A stretch of 47,332 bases of DNA from an uncultured Clostridia bacterium (lineage in GTDB: Bacteria; Bacillota; Clostridia; Oscillospirales; Ruminococcaceae), in assembly GCA_944385925.1 (NCBI GenBank), contig CALWZE010000049.1, positions 1 through 47,332 of the forward strand. The letters are read 5' to 3'. Made by a program: the position numbers and the translations under genes. Positions 1 to 8,216 of the stretch are shown piece after piece. The notes beneath the pieces are model-generated. The model was given only the letters and a program-made list of their open reading frames with translations, made no database searches and had not been told where the DNA came from. Position 1 is the stretch's first letter, and the number at the start of each line of letters is the position of its first letter.

Positions 1-483
1 TACCGCAAAATTGCCGCAGTAGGTCCTGCTACTGCAAAAGCGCTGGAAGCACGCGGTCTTCACGCCGACTTTGTCCCCGCGACCTACAGCGGCGAAGCGC
101 TTGCCCGTGAGCTGCCGCAAAGCGGCCAGCTGAACCCAGGCGACCGGATGCTGCTTGTTCGTGGCCGCCGCGCTTCACGTGAGCTGAACGAAGCGCTGAA
201 AAGCGCCGGTATTCTTCACGACGAGCTGACCGTCTACGATACGGTCGAGGAAACCGGCGCGCAGATCGATCCGGCCGACTACGACCTTGTCACCTTCACC
301 AGCGCGAGCTGCGCCGAATCCTTCGTTCACAACCTTGCTCCCGGCGCCCGGCCGGAAGGAGTGCGCGCCATCTGCATCGGAGAACAAACCGCCGCGCGCG
401 CAAAAGCGCTTGGGATGCAGACCTTTGTCAGTAAACAGGCAACCATTGATTCAATGCTTGAACGCATAAAGGAGATGTATTAA
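1..483 (+). CDS. hemD: Uroporphyrinogen-III synthase, C-terminal part (cut by window edge)
   Basis: The reading frame is open from base 1, so the start lies outside the window; about 160 residues remain. The visible part matches the second half of HemD: a YRKIAAVGPATAKAL segment, then a domain ending in ICIGEQTAARAKALG, the usual C-terminal signature. HemD closes hydroxymethylbilane into uroporphyrinogen III, the branch point to haem, sirohaem and cobalamin. In many Clostridia it is fused to CobA (uroporphyrinogen methyltransferase); whether that holds here cannot be seen. It ends one base before hemB, whose ribosome site AAGGAG lies in the last hemD codons, so the two are translationally coupled. 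The order hemD-hemB-hemL is that of the Bacillus hemAXCDBL operon. Stop is TAA. Confidence 0.9.
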   Translation, partial: YRKIAAVGPATAKALEARGLHADFVPATYSGEALARELPQSGQLNPGDRMLLVRGRRASRELNEALKSAGILHDELTVYDTVEETGAQIDPADYDLVTFTSASCAESFVHNLAPGARPEGVRAICIGEQTAARAKALGMQTFVSKQATIDSMLERIKEMY

Positions 484-484
484 A

Positions 485-1465
485 ATGCAGAACCGCCCCA
501 GAAGACTTCGCTACACACCGGACATCCGTAAAATGTGCCGTGAAACACGCCTTTCCCCGGATGCGCTTATTCTGCCCATATTTTTGCAGGACGGCGACAA
601 TATCCGCGAGGAAATCCCTTCTCTTGAAGGACAGTATCACTACAGTGTTGACCGCGTTTGCGCCGACCTTGAGCAGTTTATGAAGAATGGCGTAAACAAG
701 TTCATCCTCTTCGGCCTGCCCGCCCACAAGGACGAATGCGGTTCCCAGAGCTTTGCGGAAGACGGCATCGTGCAGCGCGGTATCCGTGAAATCAAGAAAC
801 AGTTCGGCGCCGACGCGCTGGTGCTGACCGACGTCTGCATGTGTGAGTATACCAGCCACGGGCACTGCGGTATTCTGGACGGAACCTATGTAAACAACGA
901 CAAGACCCTTGAATATCTCGCGAAGATCGCTGTTTCCCACGCGGCTGCCGGTGCGGACATGGTTGCGCCCTCGGATATGATGGACGGCCGTGTCGGTGCA
1001 ATGCGCACAGCGTTGGACGCCGCCGGGTTCGAAAACGTCTCGATTATGGCTTACTCGGTCAAATACGCCTCCGCTTTCTATGGTCCTTTCCGCGATGCGG
1101 CAGGCAGCGCGCCGAGCTTCGGCGACCGCAAAACCTACCAGATGGACTATCACAATGTGCGCGAGGGCATCAAGGAGGCGCTGACCGATGTTGAAGAGGG
1201 CGCGGATATCCTGATGGTCAAGCCTGCGCTTTCCTATCTGGACGTAATCGCCAAGGTTAAGGCGGCGACCAATCTGCCGCTTGCGGCCTACAGCGTCAGC
1301 GGCGAATACGCAATGATCAAGAACGCCGCCAGGCACGGTCTGATTGATGAACACAACGTCATGTGCGAAAGCGCGGTCTCTATCTTCCGCGCGGGCGCCG
1401 ACATCCTGATCACCTATTATGCAAACGAGCTTGCGGACGCGATTCGGAAAGGGGAGATCGGCTGA
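485..1465 (+). CDS. hemB: Porphobilinogen synthase (delta-aminolevulinate dehydratase)
   Basis: 326 residues, full length for HemB. It condenses two 5-aminolevulinate molecules to porphobilinogen in the cytoplasm. The two Schiff-base lysines are visible: K193 in MAYSVKYASAFYGPF and K246 in DILMVKPALSYLD. The cysteine cluster C118-x-C120-x7-C128 in TDVCMCEYTSHGHC marks a zinc-dependent enzyme. The start at 485 is preceded by AAGGAG inside hemD. The stop TGA shares one base with the ATG of hemL (TGATG), so the two are coupled. Together with hemL and hemD it supplies tetrapyrrole precursor through the C5 (glutamyl-tRNA) route. Confidence 0.97.
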   Translation: MQNRPRRLRYTPDIRKMCRETRLSPDALILPIFLQDGDNIREEIPSLEGQYHYSVDRVCADLEQFMKNGVNKFILFGLPAHKDECGSQSFAEDGIVQRGIREIKKQFGADALVLTDVCMCEYTSHGHCGILDGTYVNNDKTLEYLAKIAVSHAAAGADMVAPSDMMDGRVGAMRTALDAAGFENVSIMAYSVKYASAFYGPFRDAAGSAPSFGDRKTYQMDYHNVREGIKEALTDVEEGADILMVKPALSYLDVIAKVKAATNLPLAAYSVSGEYAMIKNAARHGLIDEHNVMCESAVSIFRAGADILITYYANELADAIRKGEIG

Positions 1466-2724
1466 TGACCAGATCTGAACAGCTCTTTGAGCGCGCCAAA
1501 AAGGTCATGCCGGGCGGCGTCAACAGCCCTGTGCGTGCTTTCAACGCCGTGGGCGGCTGTCCGCGCTTTATCACCCGTGCAAAAGGCGCCCGCATCTGGG
1601 ATGCGGACGGCAATGAGTATGTCGATTACATCGGTTCCTGGGGACCGATGATTCTCGGACACGGCGACGAGCGGGTGCTGGAAGCGGTTGAGCGCGCCAT
1701 GCGGGAAGGTCTGAGCTTCGGCGCGGCAACCGAACGTGAAGTTGAGATGGCCGAGCTGATCTGCGAGATCACTCCCAACGTCGAGATGGTTCGCATGGTC
1801 AACAGCGGCACTGAGGCGGTGATGAGCGCTCTTCGTGTTGCCAGAGGATATACCGGGCGGGACAAGATCGTCAAATTTGCCGGCTGCTATCACGGCCACA
1901 GCGACAGCATGCTGATTGCAGCAGGCTCCGGTGTGCTCACCAACGGCCAGCCTGGCAGTGCCGGCGTTACGGCGGGCGCCGCGCAGGATACCCTGATGGC
2001 GGAGTATAACGACCTTAACAGTGTCCGAGAGCTGTTTGAGCGCAATCCAAAAGAGATTGCGGCGGTCATCGTTGAGCCGGTCGCGGCCAATATGGGCGTT
2101 GTGCCGCCGGTTCCCGGCTTTTTGGAGGGGCTGCGTGCGCTCTGCGACCAGTTCGGCGCGCTGCTCATTTTCGACGAAGTCATCACCGGTTTCCGCCTCG
2201 CGCTGGGCGGCGCGCAGGAATTCTTTGGCGTGCGCGCCGATCTCGTCACTTACGGCAAAATCATCGGCGGCGGTATGCCGGTTGGCGCTTATGCAGGCAG
2301 CCGCGAGATCATGTCCTGCGTGTCCCCGCTCGGTCCGGTTTATCAGGCCGGCACCCTTTCGGGCAACCCTGTCGCCATGGCGGCGGGCCTTGCTCAGCTG
2401 CGCGCGCTTAAAGAAGATCCGGGCGTCTACACACGCATTGCCGCGCTTGCCGCAAAAATGGCTGACGGAATGCGCGCTGCCGGCGGCTGCACGGTCAATC
2501 AGATCGGCTCGCTGCTCTGCGCCTTCTTCAAGAAAGGCCCGGTCAATAACTACGAAGACGCCAAACAGAGCGACACCGGCCGCTATGCGACATACTTCCG
2601 CCATATGCTCGCGAACGGGCAGTACATTGCCCCCGCACAGTTTGAAGCGATGTTCCTGAGCGACGCACACACCGCGGCGGATGTGGACCGCACGCTCGAA
2701 GTTTTCCGCGCGTTTCAGGCCTGA
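1465..2724 (+). CDS. hemL: Glutamate-1-semialdehyde 2,1-aminomutase
   Basis: 419 residues counted from the ATG at 1465, which overlaps the hemB stop and has GAAAGGGGAG just upstream; in-frame sequence further upstream belongs to hemB. It is a PLP-dependent class III aminotransferase that converts glutamate-1-semialdehyde to 5-aminolevulinate. Typical features are MPGGVNSPVRAF near the N-terminus, the substrate loop NSGTEAVMSALR, IFDEVITGFR, and the PLP lysine K265 in VTYGKIIGGGMPVGA. Last haem gene of the operon; a VOC-family gene follows after 17 bases. Stop TGA. Confidence 0.97.
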   Translation: MTRSEQLFERAKKVMPGGVNSPVRAFNAVGGCPRFITRAKGARIWDADGNEYVDYIGSWGPMILGHGDERVLEAVERAMREGLSFGAATEREVEMAELICEITPNVEMVRMVNSGTEAVMSALRVARGYTGRDKIVKFAGCYHGHSDSMLIAAGSGVLTNGQPGSAGVTAGAAQDTLMAEYNDLNSVRELFERNPKEIAAVIVEPVAANMGVVPPVPGFLEGLRALCDQFGALLIFDEVITGFRLALGGAQEFFGVRADLVTYGKIIGGGMPVGAYAGSREIMSCVSPLGPVYQAGTLSGNPVAMAAGLAQLRALKEDPGVYTRIAALAAKMADGMRAAGGCTVNQIGSLLCAFFKKGPVNNYEDAKQSDTGRYATYFRHMLANGQYIAPAQFEAMFLSDAHTAADVDRTLEVFRAFQA

Positions 2725-2741
2725 GGAACGGAGGAAATTCT

Positions 2742-3104
2742 ATGATAGCCAAGCTGATTCACGCCAACATAAATGTCACGGATCTCGGCCGAAGCATGGA
2801 TTTTTATCAGAAAGCGCTCGGCATGCAGGAAACCCACAGAAAAGAGCGGGAAAACTTCACGCTGGTATACCTTGCCTGTGAACCGGGCGGTTTTGAGATT
2901 GAACTGACCTGGCTTCGCGATCATCCTCAGCCCTATGATCTCGGTGAAAACGAATCACATATCGCTTTCCGGGTGGATGATTTCCAGGCCGCTCACGCGC
3001 TGCATGCCGAAATGGGCTGTATCTGCTATGAGAATCTTGAAATGGGACTCTATTTTATCGAAGATCCCGACGGTTACTGGCTGGAAATTTTGCCGAAAAA
3101 ATAA
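2742..3104 (+). CDS. Glyoxalase/VOC-family protein, lactoylglutathione lyase-like
   Basis: 120 residues with the VOC fold signature: an N-terminal beta strand with H8 (IHANINVTDLGRSMDFYQKALGM), a middle ESHIAFRVDDF and a C-terminal FIEDPDGYWLEILPKK whose Glu is a usual metal ligand. Members of this family (GloA type) convert hemithioacetals such as methylglyoxal adducts, but VOC proteins also include other lyases and isomerases, so the substrate is not certain. GGAGG stands a few bases ahead of the ATG. It is the last gene of the hem transcript and is followed by a strong terminator. Stop TAA. Confidence 0.85.
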   Translation: MIAKLIHANINVTDLGRSMDFYQKALGMQETHRKERENFTLVYLACEPGGFEIELTWLRDHPQPYDLGENESHIAFRVDDFQAAHALHAEMGCICYENLEMGLYFIEDPDGYWLEILPKK

Positions 3105-3179
3105 TTCCGGCAAGCAATAAACAAGTGATCATACCATTAGAATCACAGTGTGAAAAATTTTGATTGGCATAAACAAGAC

Positions 3180-3222
3180 AAAACCGGCGCCCCCAATGGT
3201 GGGGCGCCGGTTTTATTAATTT
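3180..3222 (+). terminator. Rho-independent terminator after the hem operon
   Basis: Near-perfect 15-bp inverted repeat (AAAACCGGCGCCCCC, short loop, GGGGCGCCGGTTTT) followed by a T-rich tract ending in eight Ts. It lies 75 bases after the glyoxalase-like stop. Confidence 0.92.
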
Positions 3223-3480
3223 TTTTTGCTGGAATCTGTTTGAATAATTCGCTGGTAACCCAAACAACGTTTTTTCTTTGTTATTGTAAAAACGAAATGG
3301 AGTCAAAAACAATTATCTGAAAGCTTTTTCGAATAGGAAATGTACTGGCAGAATTCGAAACGATTCAAAAGACAAAGTTTTCTTATTTACTTTGCCCCAT
3401 CGCTTTAAAACTGTCAACGCTGTATTTTCTCCCATTTTTCTGTTCAAAGTCCCCGGAAAAATTCCACCGGCTGCTGCGCA
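3223..3480. other. AT-rich spacer between convergent units
   Basis: No gene recognised. The hem transcript ends in the terminator to the left and the lipoprotein gene ends to the right on the other strand. No second clear hairpin for the minus-strand gene was found. Confidence 0.5.
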
Positions 3481-4785
3481 TCAGGCAAGCGCCGTAATTT
3501 CTCTGTATTCCAATCTGCCGCACCAAAAAGCTTGCTGGTCAATCATGCCGTAAACCAACAAATCCCGCTCGACCGACACGGGCGCTCCGTTTTGATCCGA
3601 CACCGTTATCTGCTCTGTTTTGGACTGGATAGGACCGAAATACTCAGAACCATGAATACCCAAGACAGGGATTGGAATCATCCCGATCTGCGTGCCGTAG
3701 CAAATCGGGTCGTAAGCGGACATGCTTTCACCAGGCTTGTCTGTCCAAAAATGCAGCGTTTGACCGCCGCATTGTACGCTAAGCGCGTATCTGCCGCCTA
3801 CCGCCTCAAAACCTGTTACAGCTTCCCATTCCGATGGAAGCGCACCCGTGACGGACTCCTGTCCGGTGTTCAAATCAACGCGGACAAATGTCCTGTCTTC
3901 GTTTACATAATAGAATATGCCATCTTGCGGATTTTGCGCTGTTGAACGGTAATAGTTCTCTCCGGCGAGTGTGTAGATTGTTGAAGTCAAACCGCTGCCG
4001 GAATCCAGCAAGCGCAGCTCATAGGTGCTGTATTCACCGTTTTTTTGAGGATATATCTCCTTTAGAAAGAGCGGCTCGCCATCTGCCACGCCAACGGGAC
4101 GTCCTATATCGGCGTCCTGCAGCTCCAACGAATCTACAAGCTGCCCGGTCTGAACATCCAGAGCGTTCCATCGCAGCACATCCTGATGCTGAAGGACTGT
4201 GGTGCCTGTGACCTGATCTGCAGGGGTTTCATCCGCCTTTATCCGTGTTTTTTCCAAATAGTACAGGTATTTTCCGTCAAAATACAGGGATGACAGGGAG
4301 ACAAATCTGTCATTGTATCGGTTATCCGACATCATTTCCGCCGCATCCGCATAGCTGATCAGCATCCGCGGATTTTTCCCGCTGCGATCCCGTACAATAA
4401 TGCAGGGCGGCGTTTCACCGCATCGTTCGGGAATCACCTCAAACAGATAATCCGCATAAGGATAAAGCTGCCGGCTTGTACCCCCGTCTCCTGTCCCGTC
4501 CGGCATCAGGAAAGCATCGAGCGGATACATCTGCGCAAGCTCAAAATCAACATACCAAATTGTCCCTGATGGATGCTCCCCATCCTCATAATTTGTAAGA
4601 TAATAGCCCCTGTCATCCGCAAAGCCCCCGAGCATCTGAAGCGCTTTCTGATCGGATACCGCAGCCGGCTGCTCCGCGCCGCACAATGCCGGCTGCTTCG
4701 CTTCACTCTCCTCACCGGATACGCAGCCGGCAAATAAAACCAGCACCGCTAAAATCAGACAAATCGGTGAAAAGCTTTTTCTCAT
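3481..4785 (-). CDS. Secreted lipoprotein of unknown function
   Basis: 434 residues from the ATG at 4785, chosen because GGGGGGCAGG precedes it and because it begins directly with a lipoprotein signal: MRKS, a hydrophobic stretch LILAVLVL, then the lipobox LFAGC with the acylated Cys at residue 21. The rest is a hydrophilic domain rich in Tyr and Asp with repeated strand-like segments such as GGFADDRGYYLTNYEDG and YFDGKYLYYLEKTR, resembling beta-propeller-like lipoproteins of Clostridia (DUF5050-type). This likeness is inference. It would sit on the outer face of the cell membrane. Neighbours do not reveal a function. Stop TGA. Confidence 0.8.
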   Translation of the reverse strand: MRKSFSPICLILAVLVLFAGCVSGEESEAKQPALCGAEQPAAVSDQKALQMLGGFADDRGYYLTNYEDGEHPSGTIWYVDFELAQMYPLDAFLMPDGTGDGGTSRQLYPYADYLFEVIPERCGETPPCIIVRDRSGKNPRMLISYADAAEMMSDNRYNDRFVSLSSLYFDGKYLYYLEKTRIKADETPADQVTGTTVLQHQDVLRWNALDVQTGQLVDSLELQDADIGRPVGVADGEPLFLKEIYPQKNGEYSTYELRLLDSGSGLTSTIYTLAGENYYRSTAQNPQDGIFYYVNEDRTFVRVDLNTGQESVTGALPSEWEAVTGFEAVGGRYALSVQCGGQTLHFWTDKPGESMSAYDPICYGTQIGMIPIPVLGIHGSEYFGPIQSKTEQITVSDQNGAPVSVERDLLVYGMIDQQAFWCGRLEYREITALA

Positions 4786-4944
4786 TAATCCTGCCCCCCA
4801 ATTACAGTCCCGCCGCACTATTATGCACAGCGAATCCTTAAGTTTTGAAAAACGCTGAATCGCTTTTCATCCAAAGGATAGCACCGCAATTCGTCTGAAA
4901 TTTGGACAGCCGGACGGCAGGACAAAAAGTTTTTCAACCCGGCA

Positions 4945-5196
4945 TTATAATCCACGCCCTTGGAAAGCGGCGAGCATGGTGGCGTTATTCAGCTTCTTAA
5001 CCATCTTTTCCTTAAATTTGACGGTATTTTGTTTGCCGGCCGCGCGAAGCTGTTCCATCTCCGCGCTCAGTTGGAGTTGTTCCTGCTCAAGCTCCTGCCA
5101 CAAATCCTCAAATTTTCCCAGCCGGCACAAAGCAGCCTCTTTCTCCTGTTCCGGCACAACGTAGCCAGTCTCGTTTTTCTCTGTAATCCTTTTCAT
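4945..5196 (-). CDS. Small coiled-coil protein, phage-like family, function unknown
   Basis: 83 residues from the ATG at 5196, which has AGGGGG seven to eight bases upstream; an earlier in-frame ATG at 5232 lacks a ribosome site. The N-terminus MKRITEKNETGYVVPE followed by ALCRLGKFEDLWQELEQEQ resembles short proteins common in clostridial phages and mobile elements (pattern LTERDENG...RLAxYEDT). The middle is Glu/Gln/Leu-rich and probably a coiled coil; the C-terminus is basic then hydrophobic. It lies behind the orphan HPt gene. No function can be assigned. Stop TAA. Confidence 0.65.
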   Translation of the reverse strand: MKRITEKNETGYVVPEQEKEAALCRLGKFEDLWQELEQEQLQLSAEMEQLRAAGKQNTVKFKEKMVKKLNNATMLAAFQGRGL

Positions 5197-5217
5197 TCTT
5201 TTCCCCCTGTTTGCTGC

Positions 5218-5250
5218 AGAAAAGCGGGACAAGCCGTCCCGCTTTTCTTA
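5218..5250 (-). terminator. Terminator-like hairpin after the HPt gene
   Basis: Inverted repeat AAAAGCGGGAC / GTCCCGCTTTT with a five-base loop. It lies between the HPt stop and the small coiled-coil gene and is T-flanked on both strands. Next to it, TTCTTATAGATA occurs twice in tandem (5245-5271), so the last codons and stop of the HPt gene are duplicated. Confidence 0.7.
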
Positions 5251-5263
5251 TAGATAGTTTTTC

Positions 5264-5626
5264 TTATAGATAACTTTTCAAATTGTCCATGGCCTGCACC
5301 ACCGCCGCAAACAGCGGTTCTATGCTGCCGCACTCTTTATGTCTCAGCGGCTCGACAAGTACGCTGACTTTCTCATAAAGCGGCGTCAGGCCCAGGTTTC
5401 CCGCAACGCCTTTTAATGTATGCGCGTAATCGAACGCAGCCGCATAATTTTGCTCCTCAATCGACTTCCTGAGCCTGCAAAAGTTTTCATCTTGCATAAA
5501 AGCCTGCATGCAGGAGCCAAAAAGCTGATCGTCGCCAAGAAACCGGCTGCGGATCCCCTCGACGTCCGCACCATATTGCTCCATTCTCTGCATAAGCTCG
5601 CTCAAGTCGTCCTTCCCCTCTTTCAT
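5264..5626 (-). CDS. Orphan histidine phosphotransfer (HPt) domain protein
   Basis: 120 residues consisting almost wholly of an HPt four-helix bundle. The phosphorylatable histidine is H69 in the signature AHTLKGVAGNLGL. Family knowledge: HPt proteins relay phosphoryl groups between a hybrid kinase receiver and a response regulator. No hybrid kinase or receiver gene is adjacent, so the partner lies elsewhere. The upstream neighbour is the SipL-like spore gene, 57 bases away, which hints at a link to sporulation or a shared transcript but proves nothing. A ribosome site GAGGGGAAGG lies nearby. Stop TAA. Confidence 0.88.
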   Translation of the reverse strand: MKEGKDDLSELMQRMEQYGADVEGIRSRFLGDDQLFGSCMQAFMQDENFCRLRKSIEEQNYAAAFDYAHTLKGVAGNLGLTPLYEKVSVLVEPLRHKECGSIEPLFAAVVQAMDNLKSYL

Positions 5627-5683
5627 AGCGCCGTTTTTACCATGATAGCACAGGAAAGCAATCAGTTCAAGGCAGCGCCTCTA

Positions 5684-7183
5684 TTACCCGACAATGGGGA
5701 TCAGCATGAAGAGCGGCGGTTCTCCGTTTTCGCCCTGCTGCGCATATTCCTGCGAAATTTCATCCGGCGCCGTATTAAAGCGTTTTGCAATTTCCCACAC
5801 GCTTTCGTCCGGATCGGCATAGTAAACGACCAGCGCCGCATCCGTCTTTGTACTGATCGCCGACGGGTCGCTCTTTACCTCGCGCACGATCTCGATGCGG
5901 GAGATTTCACAGAACCGCCCGTACAGGACGCCTTCACATTTGACGTTGATCACTCCCGCGCTCTGGACGCATTCGAGCAGCGTAAACAGGGCATTTACCT
6001 CCCCGTATCCCACACCGCTGCCCGCGCGCACCACAGCGTATTCGAAGTCCTGCTCCACAGCGCTGATTTCGCCTGTCTCGTCGCAGAACAGGCAGCATAA
6101 GGTGGCTTTTCCATTGATGCTGCCCTCTGTAACGGCACAGGAGTTGTTCAGGATGAAAAAGTCGATGAGTGTTCCTGTCTGATTTTCAAAGCTGAACCGA
6201 ACGCCGAAACTTTCATTTATTTCGTTCACCTGGGAATACCCTGCGACCAACCGGCGCGCGATTGACAAGCCTGTTTTTGTGGAGAACGCATCGGTCAGCA
6301 CGCTTGCTTCGCGGCTTTGCGATACGCGCAGCTCAATTGAACAGGTGACATTGGCTTCCGCATTTCCATCCTCCGCAACAGCTGCGCTGCAGGCGAGCAC
6401 GGAAACTTCTGCTGTTGCCTGATATTCGCCCTCTTCCAGGCTCAAATCCAGCACCTGATTAAACGGGAGGTTGAATCCAACCCTTTTGATTCGGTATTCC
6501 TGTTCATTGGACAGGTCAAAAGCGAGCTGCAAATTGACATTACCGGCTACGATCGCCCTGCCGTTTTCGATCATGACGGAATCACTGACCGCCCCAGCGT
6601 CGCAGCGCAGCAGCACGGGCATATCGCAATCTTCATAATCGACGGCGAGTGTCTCCTCCAGCGTGAACTGTTTTTCCTCACAGGTAATCTCCCGAATCAG
6701 GACAAGATCGTTTTTTTGCTGCTGTGCGCCCTCGCCTTCCAGCGCAGACACCGCCTCACAAGGGTACTGCGAAACTGCTTTTAATTCCAGCTCGACTGTT
6801 CCCCGCGCATCGATCTTTCTGGAATTCACCGCCCGGCAGTTAAGGAATCCTATACCGGCGCGGCAATACAGTTCATTGGAATCTCCAACCGGCGCACTGA
6901 GTTCAAATTGTCTTGAAAAAGGCAGTTTCTGGGTAGTTGCGCAGACACGGCTGTCTTCCTGAGACTGATAAAGAACCGTAAGGCGCACGTATCCATCCAC
7001 CGTTGCGCGCGCCCCCGCAGCAATTTTCTGTACAATAACCGGTTCCGCTTTTGTTTTGATGATTTTAAATATTTCCGGCTGATAATCCGGAATATTAAAT
7101 TCCCCCTCAATCGGCTGTTCCACCGCCGCGTCGCAAAGCAGTTCGCGAACGGATAAAGTATCGGTAACGGAGTTGAGATCCAT
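5684..7183 (-). CDS. SipL-like spore coat morphogenetic protein (DUF3794/SPOCS plus LysM)
   Basis: 499 residues from the ATG at 7183, which has GAAAGGAGAAC directly upstream; the earlier in-frame start has no ribosome site. The chain shows repeated DUF3794 (SPOCS) modules, for example NIPDYQPEIFKIIKTKAEPV near the N-terminus and CDMPVLLRCDAG in the middle, and ends in a LysM-like domain (DPDESVWEIAKRFNTAPDEI). In Clostridioides SipL has the same architecture and ties SpoIVA to the forespore surface during coat assembly; the match here is by domain order. Upstream on the minus strand GCATATG, 14 bases and AATATAGT roughly resemble a sigma-E promoter (inference). The stop is TAA directly followed by TAG. 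Confidence 0.85.
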   Translation of the reverse strand: MDLNSVTDTLSVRELLCDAAVEQPIEGEFNIPDYQPEIFKIIKTKAEPVIVQKIAAGARATVDGYVRLTVLYQSQEDSRVCATTQKLPFSRQFELSAPVGDSNELYCRAGIGFLNCRAVNSRKIDARGTVELELKAVSQYPCEAVSALEGEGAQQQKNDLVLIREITCEEKQFTLEETLAVDYEDCDMPVLLRCDAGAVSDSVMIENGRAIVAGNVNLQLAFDLSNEQEYRIKRVGFNLPFNQVLDLSLEEGEYQATAEVSVLACSAAVAEDGNAEANVTCSIELRVSQSREASVLTDAFSTKTGLSIARRLVAGYSQVNEINESFGVRFSFENQTGTLIDFFILNNSCAVTEGSINGKATLCCLFCDETGEISAVEQDFEYAVVRAGSGVGYGEVNALFTLLECVQSAGVINVKCEGVLYGRFCEISRIEIVREVKSDPSAISTKTDAALVVYYADPDESVWEIAKRFNTAPDEISQEYAQQGENGEPPLFMLIPIVG

Positions 7184-7542
7184 CTTTGTTCTCCTTTCAT
7201 TTGTCGCGCAATTCACTATCAAACTATATTCCAGTCACCGTTCGCATATGCGCGGCGGCGCAGCAATCTTTCCGCAAACTGCCGCGCTTGCGGAATTTCT
7301 GATTATGCCGAGCGTATTCTTATTCGTCCGGCTTACACAGTCCGGCACGATCCTTTCAGTTTCATTTGCGAATTTTCGCTCTAAACATCTCCAGAAATTT
7401 CAGGCATTGATGTATTTTCATTAAGACTACTTTCAGGCGTCAATGCCGCGATCTTTTCTGAAGCGATTTACAATTTTCCATTACCTGATAGCTTACATCT
7501 GCATTCATAAACGTTTTCCGCCTGATTTTCATCAATCAATAC
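7184..7542. other. Intergenic stretch between spoVM terminator and SipL-like gene
   Basis: No gene found on either strand. The part next to 7183 probably carries the promoter of the SipL-like gene (sigma-E-like elements at about 7226-7256, weak). The rest is AT-rich. Confidence 0.4.
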
Positions 7543-7577
7543 AAAAAAATGGAGCCGGGTAACCGGCTCCATTTTTT
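7543..7577 (-). terminator. Terminator of spoVM
   Basis: AAAAAATGGAGCCGG, loop GTAA, CCGGCTCCATTTTTT: a 15-bp perfect stem with T runs on both sides. Its edge touches the TGA of spoVM at 7577-7579. Confidence 0.93.
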
Positions 7578-7663
7578 CAGGGCTCCCTGGTCTTTTTAAT
7601 TCCAAATATCAGGCGAAGCAATCCACTGAGCATTTTCGGACTCTTAACAACAATAATCTGCAT
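7577..7663 (-). CDS. spoVM: Stage V sporulation protein M (SpoVM), 28 residues
   Basis: A 28-residue amphipathic peptide, MQIIVVKSPKMLSG followed by LLRLIFGIKK. It aligns without gaps to the B. subtilis SpoVM pattern MKFYTIKLPKFLGG-IVR: K7, P9, K10, L12, G14 and R17 occupy the same positions, including P9 and R17, which are known to matter for function. SpoVM binds the positively curved outer forespore membrane and recruits SpoIVA to start coat assembly. The ribosome site GGAGGG stands eight bases before the ATG at 7663. Position supports the call: in B. subtilis spoVM follows prpC-prkC-rsgA and lies next to rpmB. Stop TGA at the foot of the terminator. Confidence 0.92.
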   Translation of the reverse strand: MQIIVVKSPKMLSGLLRLIFGIKKTREP

Positions 7664-7680
7664 ACCAATAATCCCTCCGA

Positions 7681-7827
7681 TCAGAGTTTTCCCATGAAGC
7701 TGAGTACAAGCACTGCACCGCAAACCGCCAGCACCGCTGTCCATGGTGCAAAAAAGCCGAGCGCCGCGCCCGCGAGAAAGAACCATGCGGTGGAACGCCT
7801 TTGCCGATTTCGCTTTCCGGACCGCAT
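7681..7827 (-). CDS. 48-residue membrane peptide upstream of spoVM
   Basis: ATG at 7827 with GCAGGGAGGG six bases upstream. The peptide starts with a basic segment MRSGKRNRQRRSTAW and continues into two hydrophobic stretches separated by APW (FFLAGAALGFFAPW, then AVLAVCGAVLVLSFM), ending KL. This fits a hairpin or single-span inner-membrane peptide with a cytoplasmic Arg-rich N-terminus. The TGA at 7681 is ten bases from the spoVM ribosome site, so the two form a two-gene unit with promoter TTCACA-18-TATAAT. I do not recognise the family. Association with SpoVM suggests a forespore membrane role, which is inference only. Confidence 0.75.
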   Translation of the reverse strand: MRSGKRNRQRRSTAWFFLAGAALGFFAPWTAVLAVCGAVLVLSFMGKL

Positions 7828-7865
7828 CCAATCCCTCCCTGCTTGCTGTGCGCCTCGTCTGGGAC

Positions 7866-7895
7866 ATTATATACATTTTCGATGAAATGTGTGAA
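7866..7895 (-). promoter_or_regulatory. Promoter of the small peptide-spoVM unit
   Basis: On the minus strand TTCACA, 18 bases, TATAAT, about 40 bases ahead of the peptide gene. It reads as a sigma-A-type site; GTATATAAT could also partly satisfy a sigma-E -10, which would fit spoVM biology. Confidence 0.5.
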
Positions 7896-8083
7896 AAGAA
7901 GCTTTGAGATGCAGATTTGTGCTTTAAATCAGCGTAATTGCAAAAAATCCTGTCTTCTTTTGGACTTGTACTGATATAGTAAGAATCATCCGGCATTTTC
8001 TGATCAGTTTGTTTGCAGTGCATCCGCCAGAAGTTCTGCGCTTTGATTGACTATCAATTGCATCATGGCAAGATCAAGGCCGC

Positions 8084-8126
8084 AAAAAGGCCCCCGGCCC
8101 GGAACCTAATCCGAGCCGAAGGCCTG
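8084..8126 (-). terminator. Terminator after rsgA
   Basis: On the minus strand AGGCCTTCGGCTCGG, loop, CCGGGCCGGGGGCCT then TTTTT. It sits about 90 bases after the rsgA stop and ends the long yicC-to-rsgA transcript, leaving the spoVM pair with its own promoter. Confidence 0.75.
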
Positions 8127-8216
8127 TATAATACCAGTCATTTATTACAAACAGTATCTATTGTGAAATAATTCAATACTCTACAGAAAACCGCCGGCAT
8201 TTTCTGCTATCGTTAC

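Noticed and set aside
7694-7885. 63-codon plus-strand frame opposite the spoVM-associated peptide
   Set aside because: It is the shadow of the minus-strand 48-residue gene, which has a strong ribosome site and sensible composition.
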